Position numbers and translations under genes: made by a program. Below are positions 9,957 through 19,359 of a stretch of DNA of 64,000 nt, piece by piece. A model generated the notes under the pieces. That model saw only the letters and a program-made list of their open reading frames with translations, ran no database searches and was not told the origin of the DNA. Source of the stretch: Kalmanozyma brasiliensis GHG001 (lineage: Eukaryota > Basidiomycota > Ustilaginomycetes > Ustilaginales); NCBI RefSeq assembly GCF_000497045.1, contig NW_015961948.1, positions 1,654,535 to 1,718,534 of the forward strand. The letters are read 5' to 3'. Position 1 is the stretch's first letter; each line of letters begins with the position of its first letter.

Positions 9957-11690
9957 ATGACCGACGCAACTCAACAGACGACTCCCGTTGGCCGGATTTC
10001 TTTGACTTCGAGCCACGAGACTACCAAGGAGCCCATGGTCGCTCCTGCTGCCGAACCCAAAGGCGAGGAAGAGGGCCTGTCCAAATTCAGGACCGCGCTG
10101 ATCCTCACCATGTCCATCATGCAGATGTTCTTGGTGGCGCTTGACAAGACCATCATCGGCGTAGCATTGCCCTCGATCTCGAGCGAGTTCCAGTCTCTGG
10201 GTGACATTGGCTGGTACGGTTCGGCCTACATGATGACCACCGCGGCTCTGCAGCTCGTGTGGGGACGCATCTATCGCTGCAACCCGGTCAAGCCTGTCTT
10301 CCTTACCGCCGTCCTCATCTTCGAGATCGGCTCGGCCGTCTGCGGTGCTGCGCCCAACTCGAACGCCTTTATCGTTGGCCGGGCCATCGCGGGTGCCGGA
10401 GGCGCAGGCATCACCAACGGCCTCATCTCCATCATCATGGCCATCGTCCCGCTCGACAAGCGCGCAAACGCGATGGCTAGCGTCGGCGCCATCTTTGGTG
10501 TTGCGTCCGCCATGGGACCGTTGCTTGGCGGTGCTTTCACGCAGAACGTCTCGTGGCGTTGGTGTTTCTACATCAATCTGCCCTTTGCCGTCGTCGCAGT
10601 CGTACCGGTCATCTTCTTCCTCGATGGCAAGAAGACGGCGGACAAACACAAGACGATGCTGCCGTTCAAGCAACAGATCCGCCAGCTCGACCCCATCGGT
10701 GCCGTTCTGGTGCTCGGCAGCGTCGTCAGCTTGATCCTGGCGTTGCAGTTCGGCGGCGCGGCTTCGTCCAGCTCGACATCGACTTCGTGGGGAGAGCCGC
10801 GCGTCATTGCGCTGTTTGTGGTGTTCGGCATCACTTTGCTCGCCTTTGTGGCATGGCAGATGTACATGCAGGATCGTGCTTTGCTGCCGCCCAAGGTGTT
10901 CACCCAGCGATCGGTGCTGGGTGCGTTCTGGTACATGTGGTTCTTCGCCGCGTCGATGACCATCATCTTCTACTACCTGCCGCTCTGGTTTCAAGTAGTG
11001 CGGGGAACGACCCCGATCGAGAGCAGCTATCGCACTCTGGCATCCATCACGCCTTTTGTGGTGTCGAGCATCGTTGGCGGCGTGATCGCCAAGAAGACGG
11101 GCCACTATGCTCCGCAGATGCTGATCCCACCCGTCGTCGGTGCGGTGGGTGCAGGACTGATCACCACTTTTTCAGCGTCGACATCCGAAGCCAAGTGGGT
11201 GGGATACCAGGTGCTGTACGGCATTGGCATGGGCTTCGGCATGACCAGCTCCTCGCTCGCTGTACAGGCGGCGCTGCCACCGCTCGAGGCAGCGTTGGGC
11301 ATTGCCGCTTTGATGTTTGCGCGCGAGATGGGCAGCGCTATCTTTGTCGCAGCGGGGGAGAATCTGCTGTCGAGTCGGCTCGTCAAAGGGCTCGAGCAGA
11401 TCCCGCAGCTCCACGGCCGTGGCGCGCAGCTTGCTCTGGCCGGTGCTTCGGAGCTGCGACACGCAGTCGATGGTTTGGGGGCCGAGGTGCTGGACGAGGT
11501 GATCAATGCCTTCAACGTTGCGTTGCGTCACGTCTGGTACCTTGCCCTTGCTCTGACCGTCGCTACGATCCTTCCGTTCCTGCTGATCGAATGGCTGAAT
11601 CTTAAAACTGTCGCCAAGCAGCACGCCGACCAGGCCGCGGCTTTGAAGGGACCGACTAAGGAAGTCAAGAAGGAGGTCGAAGAGGCTTGA
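9957..11690 (+). CDS. MFS drug:H+ antiporter, DHA2 (14-helix) type
   Basis: A 577-residue transporter. The ATG at 9957 begins MTDATQQ; the frame continues upstream only with non-ATG codons. A roughly 45-residue hydrophilic N-terminus precedes about 14 hydrophobic segments. Family signs include DKTIIGVALPSI in helix 1, WYGSAYMM in helix 2, a reduced motif A after helix 2 (GRIYR), and antiporter motif C in helix 5 (GPLLGG followed by WRWCFYINLP). The extra central helices and the total length fit DHA2 exporters of toxins, drugs or secondary metabolites at the plasma or vacuolar membrane. No biosynthetic cluster genes surround it, so the substrate is unknown. It converges on the LYR-motif gene (102 bp gap). 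Confidence 0.9.
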   Translation: MTDATQQTTPVGRISLTSSHETTKEPMVAPAAEPKGEEEGLSKFRTALILTMSIMQMFLVALDKTIIGVALPSISSEFQSLGDIGWYGSAYMMTTAALQLVWGRIYRCNPVKPVFLTAVLIFEIGSAVCGAAPNSNAFIVGRAIAGAGGAGITNGLISIIMAIVPLDKRANAMASVGAIFGVASAMGPLLGGAFTQNVSWRWCFYINLPFAVVAVVPVIFFLDGKKTADKHKTMLPFKQQIRQLDPIGAVLVLGSVVSLILALQFGGAASSSSTSTSWGEPRVIALFVVFGITLLAFVAWQMYMQDRALLPPKVFTQRSVLGAFWYMWFFAASMTIIFYYLPLWFQVVRGTTPIESSYRTLASITPFVVSSIVGGVIAKKTGHYAPQMLIPPVVGAVGAGLITTFSASTSEAKWVGYQVLYGIGMGFGMTSSSLAVQAALPPLEAALGIAALMFAREMGSAIFVAAGENLLSSRLVKGLEQIPQLHGRGAQLALAGASELRHAVDGLGAEVLDEVINAFNVALRHVWYLALALTVATILPFLLIEWLNLKTVAKQHADQAAALKGPTKEVKKEVEEA

Positions 11691-11792
11691 TCAGCGTCCT
11701 CGATAGACAGACGATAGACGTCGCGCACCGTTCCCACTTAGATCCATAGCAATACTATGATGCCGTATATATGTCGATCCTGATTCGCTAGT

Positions 11793-12125
11793 TTACAACT
11801 GCCGTGTGCCTCGAAGCTTGTTGTCGTTGCCGTCTGAGGCCGCGCCCGCCAACGTCATCTGGCCCTGCATCTGCTTGAGGAAGCGGTGACCCTGCATGAG
11901 AAGGTCCCTTATCCTTTCGAGGTCGGTCTCGTGGCGGAATCGATGTACGTCATCGCGAAAGAACTGGATCGTCTCCCAGCGTGCGAGTGGGTTGGGAATG
12001 TCTCTTGTCGCCCTGAGATACTTGCGATAGAGCGAGAGCGTGCGCGAGCGCATGAGAAAGTGCTCGAGGGTGAGTTGGCTCGACTTGAGGTCGGCACGAG
12101 CCGTTCTGGAAAGCGTGCCGAGCAT
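11793..12125 (-). CDS. LYR-motif mitochondrial protein, LYRM2-like
   Basis: A small basic protein of 110 residues. The LYR tripeptide is at 32-34 (LSLYRKYLR). It is followed by the conserved RW/Phe-bearing helix (WETIQFFRDDVHRFRHE) and a helix with the family's LLMQGHRFLKQMQ signature. This order and spacing match LYRM2-type proteins of the Complex1_LYR superfamily. These are small matrix proteins that work with acyl carrier protein and Fe-S or respiratory assembly. The start at 12125 gives a short amphipathic, arginine-bearing N-terminus suitable for mitochondrial import. Assignment to LYRM2 rather than another LYRM rests on the second half of the sequence and is moderately sure. Confidence 0.75.
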   Translation of the reverse strand: MLGTLSRTARADLKSSQLTLEHFLMRSRTLSLYRKYLRATRDIPNPLARWETIQFFRDDVHRFRHETDLERIRDLLMQGHRFLKQMQGQMTLAGAASDGNDNKLRGTRQL

Positions 12126-12874
12126 TCTGGAGGATGACGCCAGGCGGAGAGCTGAGCTAGGAGAAGGTGGTGAGAGAACAACACAGTCGGCAGCATGTCT
12201 TTGTCGGTTCTTCTCGCCACGCTGACAACCGACATCCGAAGGGCAGTCGACTCCACTTCAATTCTCGGAGAATTGTTAGAGCCCCTTTGTTTTTGTTGCA
12301 ATACCAAAAACCTCTCGCTGCTGTTTTGAACCAAAGACCGGCGGCAGTCAGAGCGGCCACCTCCTGCAAGCGAGTCAGGCGGCGGCATGGCTAGGCGAGG
12401 CGAGGCGAGGCGAGGTTGGCTCTGCTGTCTTTGAATCGCAAATCATGCCACTTGCGCCCATGTTTTGCAACGGTAGACTGCAGTCACGAGCCTCAGGAGG
12501 TGTTGCTCTTGCCGCCTAGCAGCGAAAGTTCAACTCTATTTCACAAGCTTACACTTCCGAATCAACGGATGGATGGAGGGTCCTCGCTCCGAAATTGCAG
12601 CGGCAGCAGCCCAAACACCGGCAGCCAGAGATCTTCAATACGCCGTTTCCATATGTTTGAGGCTCCGACATCTCAGCCTTGTTTGGCCACAGGGCGGTGG
12701 TTAGCAAGCTCAATGCAGCTGACGTTGCTCGCCGGCGGTCAGTGACGCATGCGAGCTCCTCCTGCCGATTGTATCGCCCTCGATGAACGGCAGCTATCTG
12801 TTCACGATCGACCACCACCATCCGAGTTCGACACTGCCCTTTTGTCCACCTTCGCTCCCCGCAAACTCGCAACG
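12126..12874. other. 749 bp intergenic region with a (GGCGA)4 repeat
   Basis: Promoter-side sequence for both the LYR-motif gene (minus) and the TMD0-like gene (plus). It holds four perfect tandem copies of GGCGA at 12394-12413. No TATA box or open frame worth calling was found. Confidence 0.4.
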
Positions 12875-13752
12875 ATGGGAAACATGCCTTCTGCCATGGT
12901 CAACCGCGACCCACCCAAAGTGCACCGCACCCTTTGCGGGCTGCGATACGACAACCAATTCGCATTCGCTTCGTCCAAGCCCGAGGGTCTGACCACCACC
13001 TGCTTCAACGATGTGGTGCTCGAACCGCTGGCAACATGGGTGTTGCTGTTGGTGCTGCTGCCCTTGCTGGCCGTGACGCTAAAGCGCAGGCGATCGAGCT
13101 CCAGCACCACTTCAGGCCTGATTCACTATCGCTCCGCTGCCTACCGCAACGAGAGCAAGTTCAGTGGCAGACACACCAAGTGGCGCACCGGCCTCGACGT
13201 GCTCTACATGCTGCTGGTCGTTGCAGCGCTTCTGATGAGTAAGTGACCGCCGCCTTTCCGGCAGACTGACAAGCTGGCAAGCTCACTGACGTTCAACTCG
13301 ACAAACGTGTTCGCTATAAACCCACAGACATCCTGCAAATCGTAAGGCTAGCGCTGGCCAATCGAGGCGTTGGTCTTCTGCCCTTCAACCTCGCTGGCAT
13401 TCTCATCGTGCTCGTTCTCATGCACTTGCGCACTTCGAGCCCCATCGCAGTCAGCTTGACCATCGTCGCCTTCTGGTCCATGTTGCTCACCTTCACCTCG
13501 GTCTCCCTCGGCGGGTTCAGCAAGCTCGTCGGCGTCGAGGACCGCCTTGGCACCGAATACCTGCTTAGCGACGAGATGATCGACGTGGGAGTCCAAGTGG
13601 GTCTCTACGCTGTCTTTTGGATCGTCGAAGTCGTCCGACTGGTCAAGAGTGTTTTCGCCGCCCGCTCCGAGTCTAGAGGCAACGCGAGGTTGCACGAGCT
13701 CAACAACGATTCGGCCACCATGCAAGACAAGGAGGCGGCGCACGCAGTCTAA
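12875..13752 (+). CDS. five-helix membrane protein resembling a free-standing ABC-transporter TMD0, two exons
   Basis: Exons are 12875-13238 and 13328-13752. The intron (13239-13327, 89 nt) has a GTAAGT donor, a CTGAC branch site near 13286 and a CCACAG acceptor. Splicing (phase 1) joins LLM to NILQIVRLAL and gives 262 residues. Five hydrophobic segments are predicted at about 50-70, 106-131, 138-155, 160-181 and 210-231. They are preceded by an N-terminus with cysteines at 21 and 43 (TTCFNDVVLEPL). The helix count and the Cys-Phe-Asp region before helix 1 resemble the TMD0 domain of fungal ABC-C/HMT-type vacuolar transporters. No ABC core or nucleotide-binding domain follows; the next gene is BZZ1. 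The TMD0 reading is an inference, and a plain lineage-specific membrane protein is possible. Confidence 0.75.
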
Positions 13753-14142
13753 TCAGTCGTTGCTCCACGGCTTCATGATACTCAATGTCTTTCCTGTCCG
13801 ATATCGCTCCAATATACCTAGTCAGGACCAGATAGCCTTCGCAGAGTGTGTATGCGACGAGCGGTCATGCATCGCTCGACATTCTTCAGGCACAAGCGTG
13901 CTGAGTCTGCTGAAAAGCGGTGATGAAATGCAGGTCACGAAACGGCTCCTAAAAAGTTCGGACCCTGAACTGAGCTGCGTGATGTCGCTCGAGCGCATGC
14001 AAAAGCACAGCCCAGCCTCCACCTGTGACTCTCAACAGGTGATGGTCGAGGCTTGGCATTGTTCGCTTTGACCCTTTGCTTCTTCCATCATCCCCATATC
14101 GTCGACGACAACCTGCAAGAGCGGAAGGCAAGGCGATTCAGC
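13753..14142. other. 390 bp intergenic region upstream of BZZ1
   Basis: Tandem-gene spacer between the TMD0-like gene and BZZ1. It presumably holds the 3' end of the first and the promoter of the second. Nothing distinctive was seen. Confidence 0.3.
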
Positions 14143-16098
14143 ATGAGCGCGACGGCGATCGACTTTGGTCATGAGCTCCCAGATCAGTTGCCGACCATCG
14201 CAGCCGCACTCTCGGCGCAGCTCTCGCTTGAGACCGACGTCGCTGCCTTCCTCGCCGAACGAGCTGCCATCGAACGGGACTATGCCGCCAAGCTACAATC
14301 GCTTGTGCGCAAGTATCGTGACAAGATAGCGAAACGTGACCAGGACATCTCCGTTGGCCCAACGCCCACGATCGAATGGAAGCATGCTCAGTCCACCCTG
14401 GGCACGCACATCACAGATCTCTACTCGACACACGATGCGACCGCTGCCGACCACGGCAGCCTCGCTTCTACGCTCGATGACATTTCGAATAAGATGAATG
14501 TTAGCACGAAGGCGCGCGAGGATCTGCGGAAGAAGCACACTTCCTACGCCAATAAGCTTCTCTCGGATCGCGAAACGACCTACTCGGCTAAGGACAAGGC
14601 CAAGGCCAAGTACGATGAGCTATGCCACGAGCTCGACTCGCAGCGACAGAAGCGAGAGAAGGCAGCTTCAGGAGATAAGCATGCGGATCGTGCAGCGAAA
14701 GCCTTCCAGTCGGCAGAAATGGACATGTGGAACGGCAAGAACAGCTACCTCATTCAGATCTCTGTCTCCAATAGCGCCAAGCAGCGCTTCTATCGCAACG
14801 ACCTGCCTGTGGTGCAGAACAGCCTACAGTCGTTGTGGACGCTGTCGACCAATCGATTTGCCACATCTACGGCAAAAGCACAGTCGGTCTTCGCAGCGCA
14901 TCACGAGCTCGTCGCCAAGAAGCATCGCGATCTCGAATTCAAGGCGTCCCAAGTCGATCCGGTGCAGGACCAGAACCTCTTCGCCCAACACAATCAGCAG
15001 CGGTGGCAGGAACCGGGCGGCTGGACCTTCGAGCCGTGCTCTGGCTTCTTCGATACAGGCGAGATGTCGACTGAGCCCTCCGCCGTTACCTTCCTCCAGA
15101 ACCGGCTGATCCGCTGTCGAACCCGCATCGCTGAGCTCGAGCCCCTCGCAGAGGCCAAGCTCAAGGAAGTCGAAGGCCTGCGCAACCTACGCGACGCTTA
15201 CGAGAAGCAGTCCGACCTCGGTAATCCCGACGAAGTAATAGACAATCTCTTTGAAAGTGTCCGCACGCTGTTCGGCTTCGAGATCGAGCTGCACGACCTC
15301 GAGGCAGAGGTAGAGACCATCACCGCCAATATCGGCGGCGATCAGAGCCAGGCAAGACCGCATCGATTCAAGCCCGCTTCGTTCGGCATCCCGACCAAGT
15401 GCGATTTGTGCGGCGACAAGATCTGGGGACTGGCCAGCAAGGGGTCGGTGTGCAAGCCGTGTGGGTACACGGTGCATCAGAAGTGCGAGATGAAGGTGCC
15501 TGCGGAATGCAAGGCTGCGCCGGGGGGTGGAGTGGCTGCCAGCACGGGCTCTCCACGGGCCTCGAGCAGTATCAGTCGGTCGAATCGCTCCAGTGGTATC
15601 TTTGCAAGTGGAAAGACACGGAGCACAGCGAGTCAGGCGGCCCCGAACAGCGGCGACAAAGGTCCCACGGGTAGGGTCTTATTTGCCTTCGAAGCATCCA
15701 GTCCCCACGAGCTGAACGTTGTCGAGGGCGAGTCGGTGGAGATGCTGGAAGAAGACGTCGACGGTAGTGGCTGGATCAAGGTTCGCGCAGGCGCGGGTAG
15801 AGAAGGTCTCGTTCCGACATCCTATTGCGACTTCAGCAATCATACGGCGGCACCAACAGCGACAACACAAGACACAGGATACAACGGCGCAAAAGCTATG
15901 CCAGCGACACAAGGCTGTGGCCTGTTCGTCAAGGCGCTCTACGATTACGCGGCGCAGGGCATGGACGAACACTCGCTGTCGGAAGGCGAGCGGCTCGAGC
16001 TGACCGCAACAGGAATGAGCTATGCAGACGGTTGGTGCGAGGTGATCAAGGACGGTCGCACAGCCATCGTCCCTTCCAACTACGTAGAGGAGTTGTGA
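14143..16098 (+). CDS. BZZ1: F-BAR / C1 / double-SH3 protein Bzz1
   Basis: A 651-residue protein; the ATG at 14143 begins directly before the F-BAR domain. Residues 1 to about 330 form the FCH/F-BAR helical bundle (typical FLAERAAIERDYAAKL). Residues 407-456 are a C1 zinc finger of the HRF..PTKCDLCGDKIWG type. Residues 510-565 and 592-651 are two SH3 domains with ALYDY-type first strands and PSNYVEEL at the very end. This domain order is that of fungal Bzz1, which binds Las17/WASP and drives Arp2/3 actin assembly and membrane curvature at endocytic patches. The linker at 465-505 is Ser/Gly-rich. It converges on the FHA gene with a 93 bp gap. Confidence 0.92.
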   Translation: MSATAIDFGHELPDQLPTIAAALSAQLSLETDVAAFLAERAAIERDYAAKLQSLVRKYRDKIAKRDQDISVGPTPTIEWKHAQSTLGTHITDLYSTHDATAADHGSLASTLDDISNKMNVSTKAREDLRKKHTSYANKLLSDRETTYSAKDKAKAKYDELCHELDSQRQKREKAASGDKHADRAAKAFQSAEMDMWNGKNSYLIQISVSNSAKQRFYRNDLPVVQNSLQSLWTLSTNRFATSTAKAQSVFAAHHELVAKKHRDLEFKASQVDPVQDQNLFAQHNQQRWQEPGGWTFEPCSGFFDTGEMSTEPSAVTFLQNRLIRCRTRIAELEPLAEAKLKEVEGLRNLRDAYEKQSDLGNPDEVIDNLFESVRTLFGFEIELHDLEAEVETITANIGGDQSQARPHRFKPASFGIPTKCDLCGDKIWGLASKGSVCKPCGYTVHQKCEMKVPAECKAAPGGGVAASTGSPRASSSISRSNRSSGIFASGKTRSTASQAAPNSGDKGPTGRVLFAFEASSPHELNVVEGESVEMLEEDVDGSGWIKVRAGAGREGLVPTSYCDFSNHTAAPTATTQDTGYNGAKAMPATQGCGLFVKALYDYAAQGMDEHSLSEGERLELTATGMSYADGWCEVIKDGRTAIVPSNYVEEL

Positions 16099-16191
16099 GA
16101 CCATCAATGAACGATACTAGCATTGCAACATTGCAACATTGTAACAACAGAGCATCAAAACATGCCGTCCAGGCTTTGTGCGTGGCTGCCC

Positions 16192-17253
16192 TTAAGCTGC
16201 AGATTCGTCCAAGAGTACATACTCCCTCGTGCTCGCGCCAAACGTCAACGTGTCTCCCGTGCGCAACTGATAGTACCTCGAAGTCGGGATCTCGTTCTCG
16301 TTGACGTAGCTCCCATTGCTCGACTCGAGATCGATGAGGAACGGCCCGATGCGCTTCTTCCTATCTCCAAACTCATTCGTCGTGATCGTCTGTTGGAACT
16401 GCAATACGGCGTGCTGTTTGGAGCACGATTCGTGGTCGAGTGGAATGTCGACGACTGTGCGATCGCGGCCGAGGAGATAGGCGGATTGTGCGCCGAGGTG
16501 GAGGACTTCTTGCTCCTTGCCGTCTTTGAAGCAGTACATGCGCCAGGTGGATTTGGGCTTGCGCGCTTCGGGCGGCTCGTGGTACTTGAGCGCCACGCCA
16601 TTGACCGTGTTGGACTCGGCGGCGAGCAAGCCTGAAGGAGCGAAGTTGGGTGCGTCTTCGTCGATGTCCTCTTCTATCGGTCCATCTATGTATGCTTGGG
16701 GTGGCGGAGATCGAGGTGCTGGGGGGCGGCTGCTGGAGGTTGATGCATGATTGTTCGGCGAGCGCGACCGAGAGCGCTTGCGGACAGCGTCCTTTCGGTC
16801 GCGAGAAGAAGGATCGACCGAGTCTCGATGTCGGCGACTTGATGAAGAGTGCTGTAGACCCGAGCGATGGTGTTCTTGTTCACGTCTCGAGCTCCCTCTT
16901 GAAGAGCGGTAGCGGTCGTCATCGTCGCGACGGCTCCTACTACTCTTTCGGTCCCTGTCCTCGCCATCTCCGTGTCTTTTGGAGCTTGAGCTTGCCCGTC
17001 CCTCGTCCTCTACCCCGTCCCGATGTCTGCTTCTGCCATCTTTCTCGCGATGGAAAGACCTCTCGTGTCTGTCCTTGTCCCGACTGTCTCGATGCGGACG
17101 CGAACGCCTCTCTCGGGGTTCCTCGCGACGATGTTCCCTCTCGTGTCGGCTTGCATGCCTTGAGCTGGACTCGTGTCTCGGCGATTGACCTTCCGCTTCT
17201 CGGCCCTTGCGGTCGTCTCTGGGGCGGCTTGCCTCAGCCCCCGAGTCCGCCAT
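16192..17253 (-). CDS. SNIP1/Pml1-like FHA-domain splicing (RES complex) protein
   Basis: 353 residues. The first about 200 are an Arg/Ser/Asp/His-rich tail with RS, RD and HRRE repeats, like spliceosomal SR-like proteins. An FHA domain follows at about 235-350. Its phosphopeptide-binding residues are visible in YLLGRDRTVVDIPLDH, the SCSKQHAVLQF stretch (Ser and His) and SSNGSYVNE (Asn-Gly). The WRMYCFKDG lead-in and PIEEDIDEDAPNF segment match the SNIP1/Pml1 group. In yeast Pml1 is a subunit of the RES pre-mRNA retention and splicing complex; human SNIP1 is spliceosomal. The start at 17253 is an ATG in good context. It diverges from SDH2 across a 730 bp region. Confidence 0.85.
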   Translation of the reverse strand: MADSGAEASRPRDDRKGREAEGQSPRHESSSRHASRHEREHRREEPRERRSRPHRDSRDKDRHERSFHREKDGRSRHRDGVEDEGRASSSSKRHGDGEDRDRKSSRSRRDDDDRYRSSRGSSRREQEHHRSGLQHSSSSRRHRDSVDPSSRDRKDAVRKRSRSRSPNNHASTSSSRPPAPRSPPPQAYIDGPIEEDIDEDAPNFAPSGLLAAESNTVNGVALKYHEPPEARKPKSTWRMYCFKDGKEQEVLHLGAQSAYLLGRDRTVVDIPLDHESCSKQHAVLQFQQTITTNEFGDRKKRIGPFLIDLESSNGSYVNENEIPTSRYYQLRTGDTLTFGASTREYVLLDESAA

Positions 17254-17983
17254 TGCGTCGTCGTGATAGAGATGTTAGTTGAAGCTGAGCACAAACATTG
17301 CAAAGATGTCAAACAGGACGTGTGGAGCGGGTCCCGATTTTCCGCCTCGAGATGTTGGATCGTTTGTATAGCACAAACACAGCTCAAGAGTCGGGTCATC
17401 GCGGAGACTTTCTTTCTGCAAGGTCTAACAGTTCCCTGAAATTCAAGCTTCGGCAGGAAACGGCGGGGAAATGCGACGAGGGCAACACGCTTGAGGGGAA
17501 TTATGTCAGCCCAGCAGAGGCAGGTGGAAGAATAATTTCGCCTCGGTGAAGAGGGTGGCAAGGAAGCGCTCTGCTGCCTCGCTCGCTTTCATCTGTTTTC
17601 AGACTCCAAAAGGCGCTTGCAGCCTGGCAATTGCGCTCGACTCGGCTTGACGGATCCAATCAGAGTCGAGTCGATTTCAAAGCCAATTTCAGTCAGACAC
17701 CAGAAAAGCCGCTACAAGCCGCCAACGTGTTTTGCTAATCAGAGCCACACCAAAATCAGTACAGCACAGCGCCGTGTGAGAAGCAGTCTAAATTTGGGCA
17801 CTGCTCGTCAGTCTCTTGCCCTCGTCGCACTCTCCTAGCAAATCCTCCGGGTGTGCGGGGGGCGAAGGTTGTGCGCGCAAGTCAGTCAGCCAGCCGCCAG
17901 TGCAGTGAGTTGCTCTCGACGCCATCACGACGCTTCTCGCTCACCACCATCATCCTACCCTACACCGACAACACATACACGCC
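17254..17983. promoter_or_regulatory. divergent promoter region SNIP1-like / SDH2, with a CCAATCA box
   Basis: The 730 bp between divergent starts. A CCAATCA element at 17656-17662 lies about 325 bp before the SDH2 ATG. CCAAT boxes bind the HAP complex, which controls respiratory genes in fungi, so it is a plausible SDH2 element. The last 50 bases before SDH2 are rich in CA and CC, like a fungal 5' leader. No gene was found in this stretch. Confidence 0.4.
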
Positions 17984-18871
17984 ATGTCACTGTTCACCGT
18001 CAGCAGCGGCCTTCGCGCCGCCCTCCGACCCTCCATCGCCAGCACCTCGCGCGCGGCCGCCTTCACCACAACCGCCGCTGCGCGTCTCGCCACGCCCACC
18101 AGCGATGCCCCCTCCAGCTCGGGCAAGCCCCAGCACTTGAAGCAGTTCAAGATCTACCGCTGGAACCCTGACAAGCCCTCTGAGAAGCCCCGCCTGCAGT
18201 CGTACACCCTCGACCTCAACCAGACGGGCCCCATGGTGCTCGACGCGCTCATCAAGATCAAGAATGAGATCGACCCTTCGCTCACCTTCCGTCGCTCGTG
18301 CCGTGAGGGCATCTGCGGTTCGTGCGCCATGAACATCGACGGTGTCAACACCCTCGCCTGCCTTTGCAGGATCGACAAGGCCAACGACACCAAGATCTAC
18401 CCCTTGCCGCACATGTACGTCGTCAAGGACCTCGTTCCGGATCTGACGCAGTTCTACAAGCAGTACCGCTCGATCGAGCCCTTCCTCAAGTCGAACAACA
18501 CCCCTGCTGAGGGCGAGCACCTGCAGTCGCCCGAGGAGCGTCGTCGTCTCGACGGTCTCTACGAGTGCATTCTCTGTGCTTGCTGCTCCACCTCCTGCCC
18601 TTCCTACTGGTGGAACCAGGACGAATACCTCGGACCTGCCGTCCTCATGCAGGCTTACCGCTGGATGGCCGACTCCCGTGACGACTTTGGCGAGGAGCGG
18701 AGACAGAAGCTCGAAAACACCTTTTCGCTCTACCGCTGCCACACCATCATGAACTGCTCCAGGACCTGCCCCAAGAACCTCAACCCCGGCAAGGCCATCT
18801 CGCAGATCAAGAAGGACATGGCTGTGGGTGCACCCAAGGCCGCCGACCGCCCCATCATGGCTTCGTCGTAA
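17984..18871 (+). CDS. SDH2: succinate dehydrogenase iron-sulfur subunit (complex II)
   Basis: 295 residues, single exon. Residues 1-45 are an Arg/Ser/Ala-rich mitochondrial presequence. The [2Fe-2S] ligands are Cys106, 111, 114 and 126. The [4Fe-4S]/[3Fe-4S] ligands come from [11 protein letters not shown] (195-205) and [11 protein letters not shown] (252-262). Subunit B passes electrons from FAD to ubiquinone in the inner membrane, serving both the TCA cycle and respiration. His253, next to the third cluster, is the residue whose change to Leu is known to confer carboxin resistance in Ustilago maydis; here it is the normal His. Codon use is strongly C-ending, as expected for a highly expressed gene. 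It converges on the phosphatase gene. Confidence 0.98.
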   Translation: MSLFTVSSGLRAALRPSIASTSRAAAFTTTAAARLATPTSDAPSSSGKPQHLKQFKIYRWNPDKPSEKPRLQSYTLDLNQTGPMVLDALIKIKNEIDPSLTFRRSCREGICGSCAMNIDGVNTLACLCRIDKANDTKIYPLPHMYVVKDLVPDLTQFYKQYRSIEPFLKSNNTPAEGEHLQSPEERRRLDGLYECILCACCSTSCPSYWWNQDEYLGPAVLMQAYRWMADSRDDFGEERRQKLENTFSLYRCHTIMNCSRTCPKNLNPGKAISQIKKDMAVGAPKAADRPIMASS

Positions 18872-19359
18872 GCGTTTGTTCGTCGTTTCTCAATTCCAGT
18901 CATTTTTGCATTCTACGATAGCGTGTCTGTGATGTTCGTGTCGTCTTGTTACGGATCGTCTGGCGGTCTGTGGAACTCGAGCGCACGCTGCGTGGTTCGT
19001 TCCTGCTCGTCTTCCTTGCTCACCTAGGACTGCTCAGCTTGTGACCCGAGGCGGTGAAATGTGGGCTTCGTGAGCGAGCTTGCGCGTCGGCAAGACGACG
19101 TTGCCTGTACGCCGACGAGCATCTTAGTACTTGCCCGCTTGCACACGTGCGCTTTGTTCAGCATTTCCGCCGCCAGCTGCCATACGCGAATCGAGTCGGG
19201 TCGCGAGGCAGCTCGAACAGACGGGTGCTCACACGAGCCACACGCCCGCCGCCTCGGCTCTCGCACATCCCTTCGACCCACTCACACAATCAAACGCAAC
19301 TCTGAAGAAACAAAGTCGCATTGCAATTTGAGCCTCTTGCTTCGGGAGAAAAGGGCAGC
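18872..19359. other. 488 bp between convergent 3' ends (SDH2 / acid phosphatase)
   Basis: The 3' flanks of two convergent genes. Small open frames on the plus strand (19054-19363) have no recognisable content. No RNA gene or repeat was seen. Confidence 0.3.

Noticed and set aside
9939..11105. Long minus-strand frame opposite the MFS transporter
   Set aside because: Composition is His/Arg/Asp-rich without any domain; the sense strand has clear transporter motifs.
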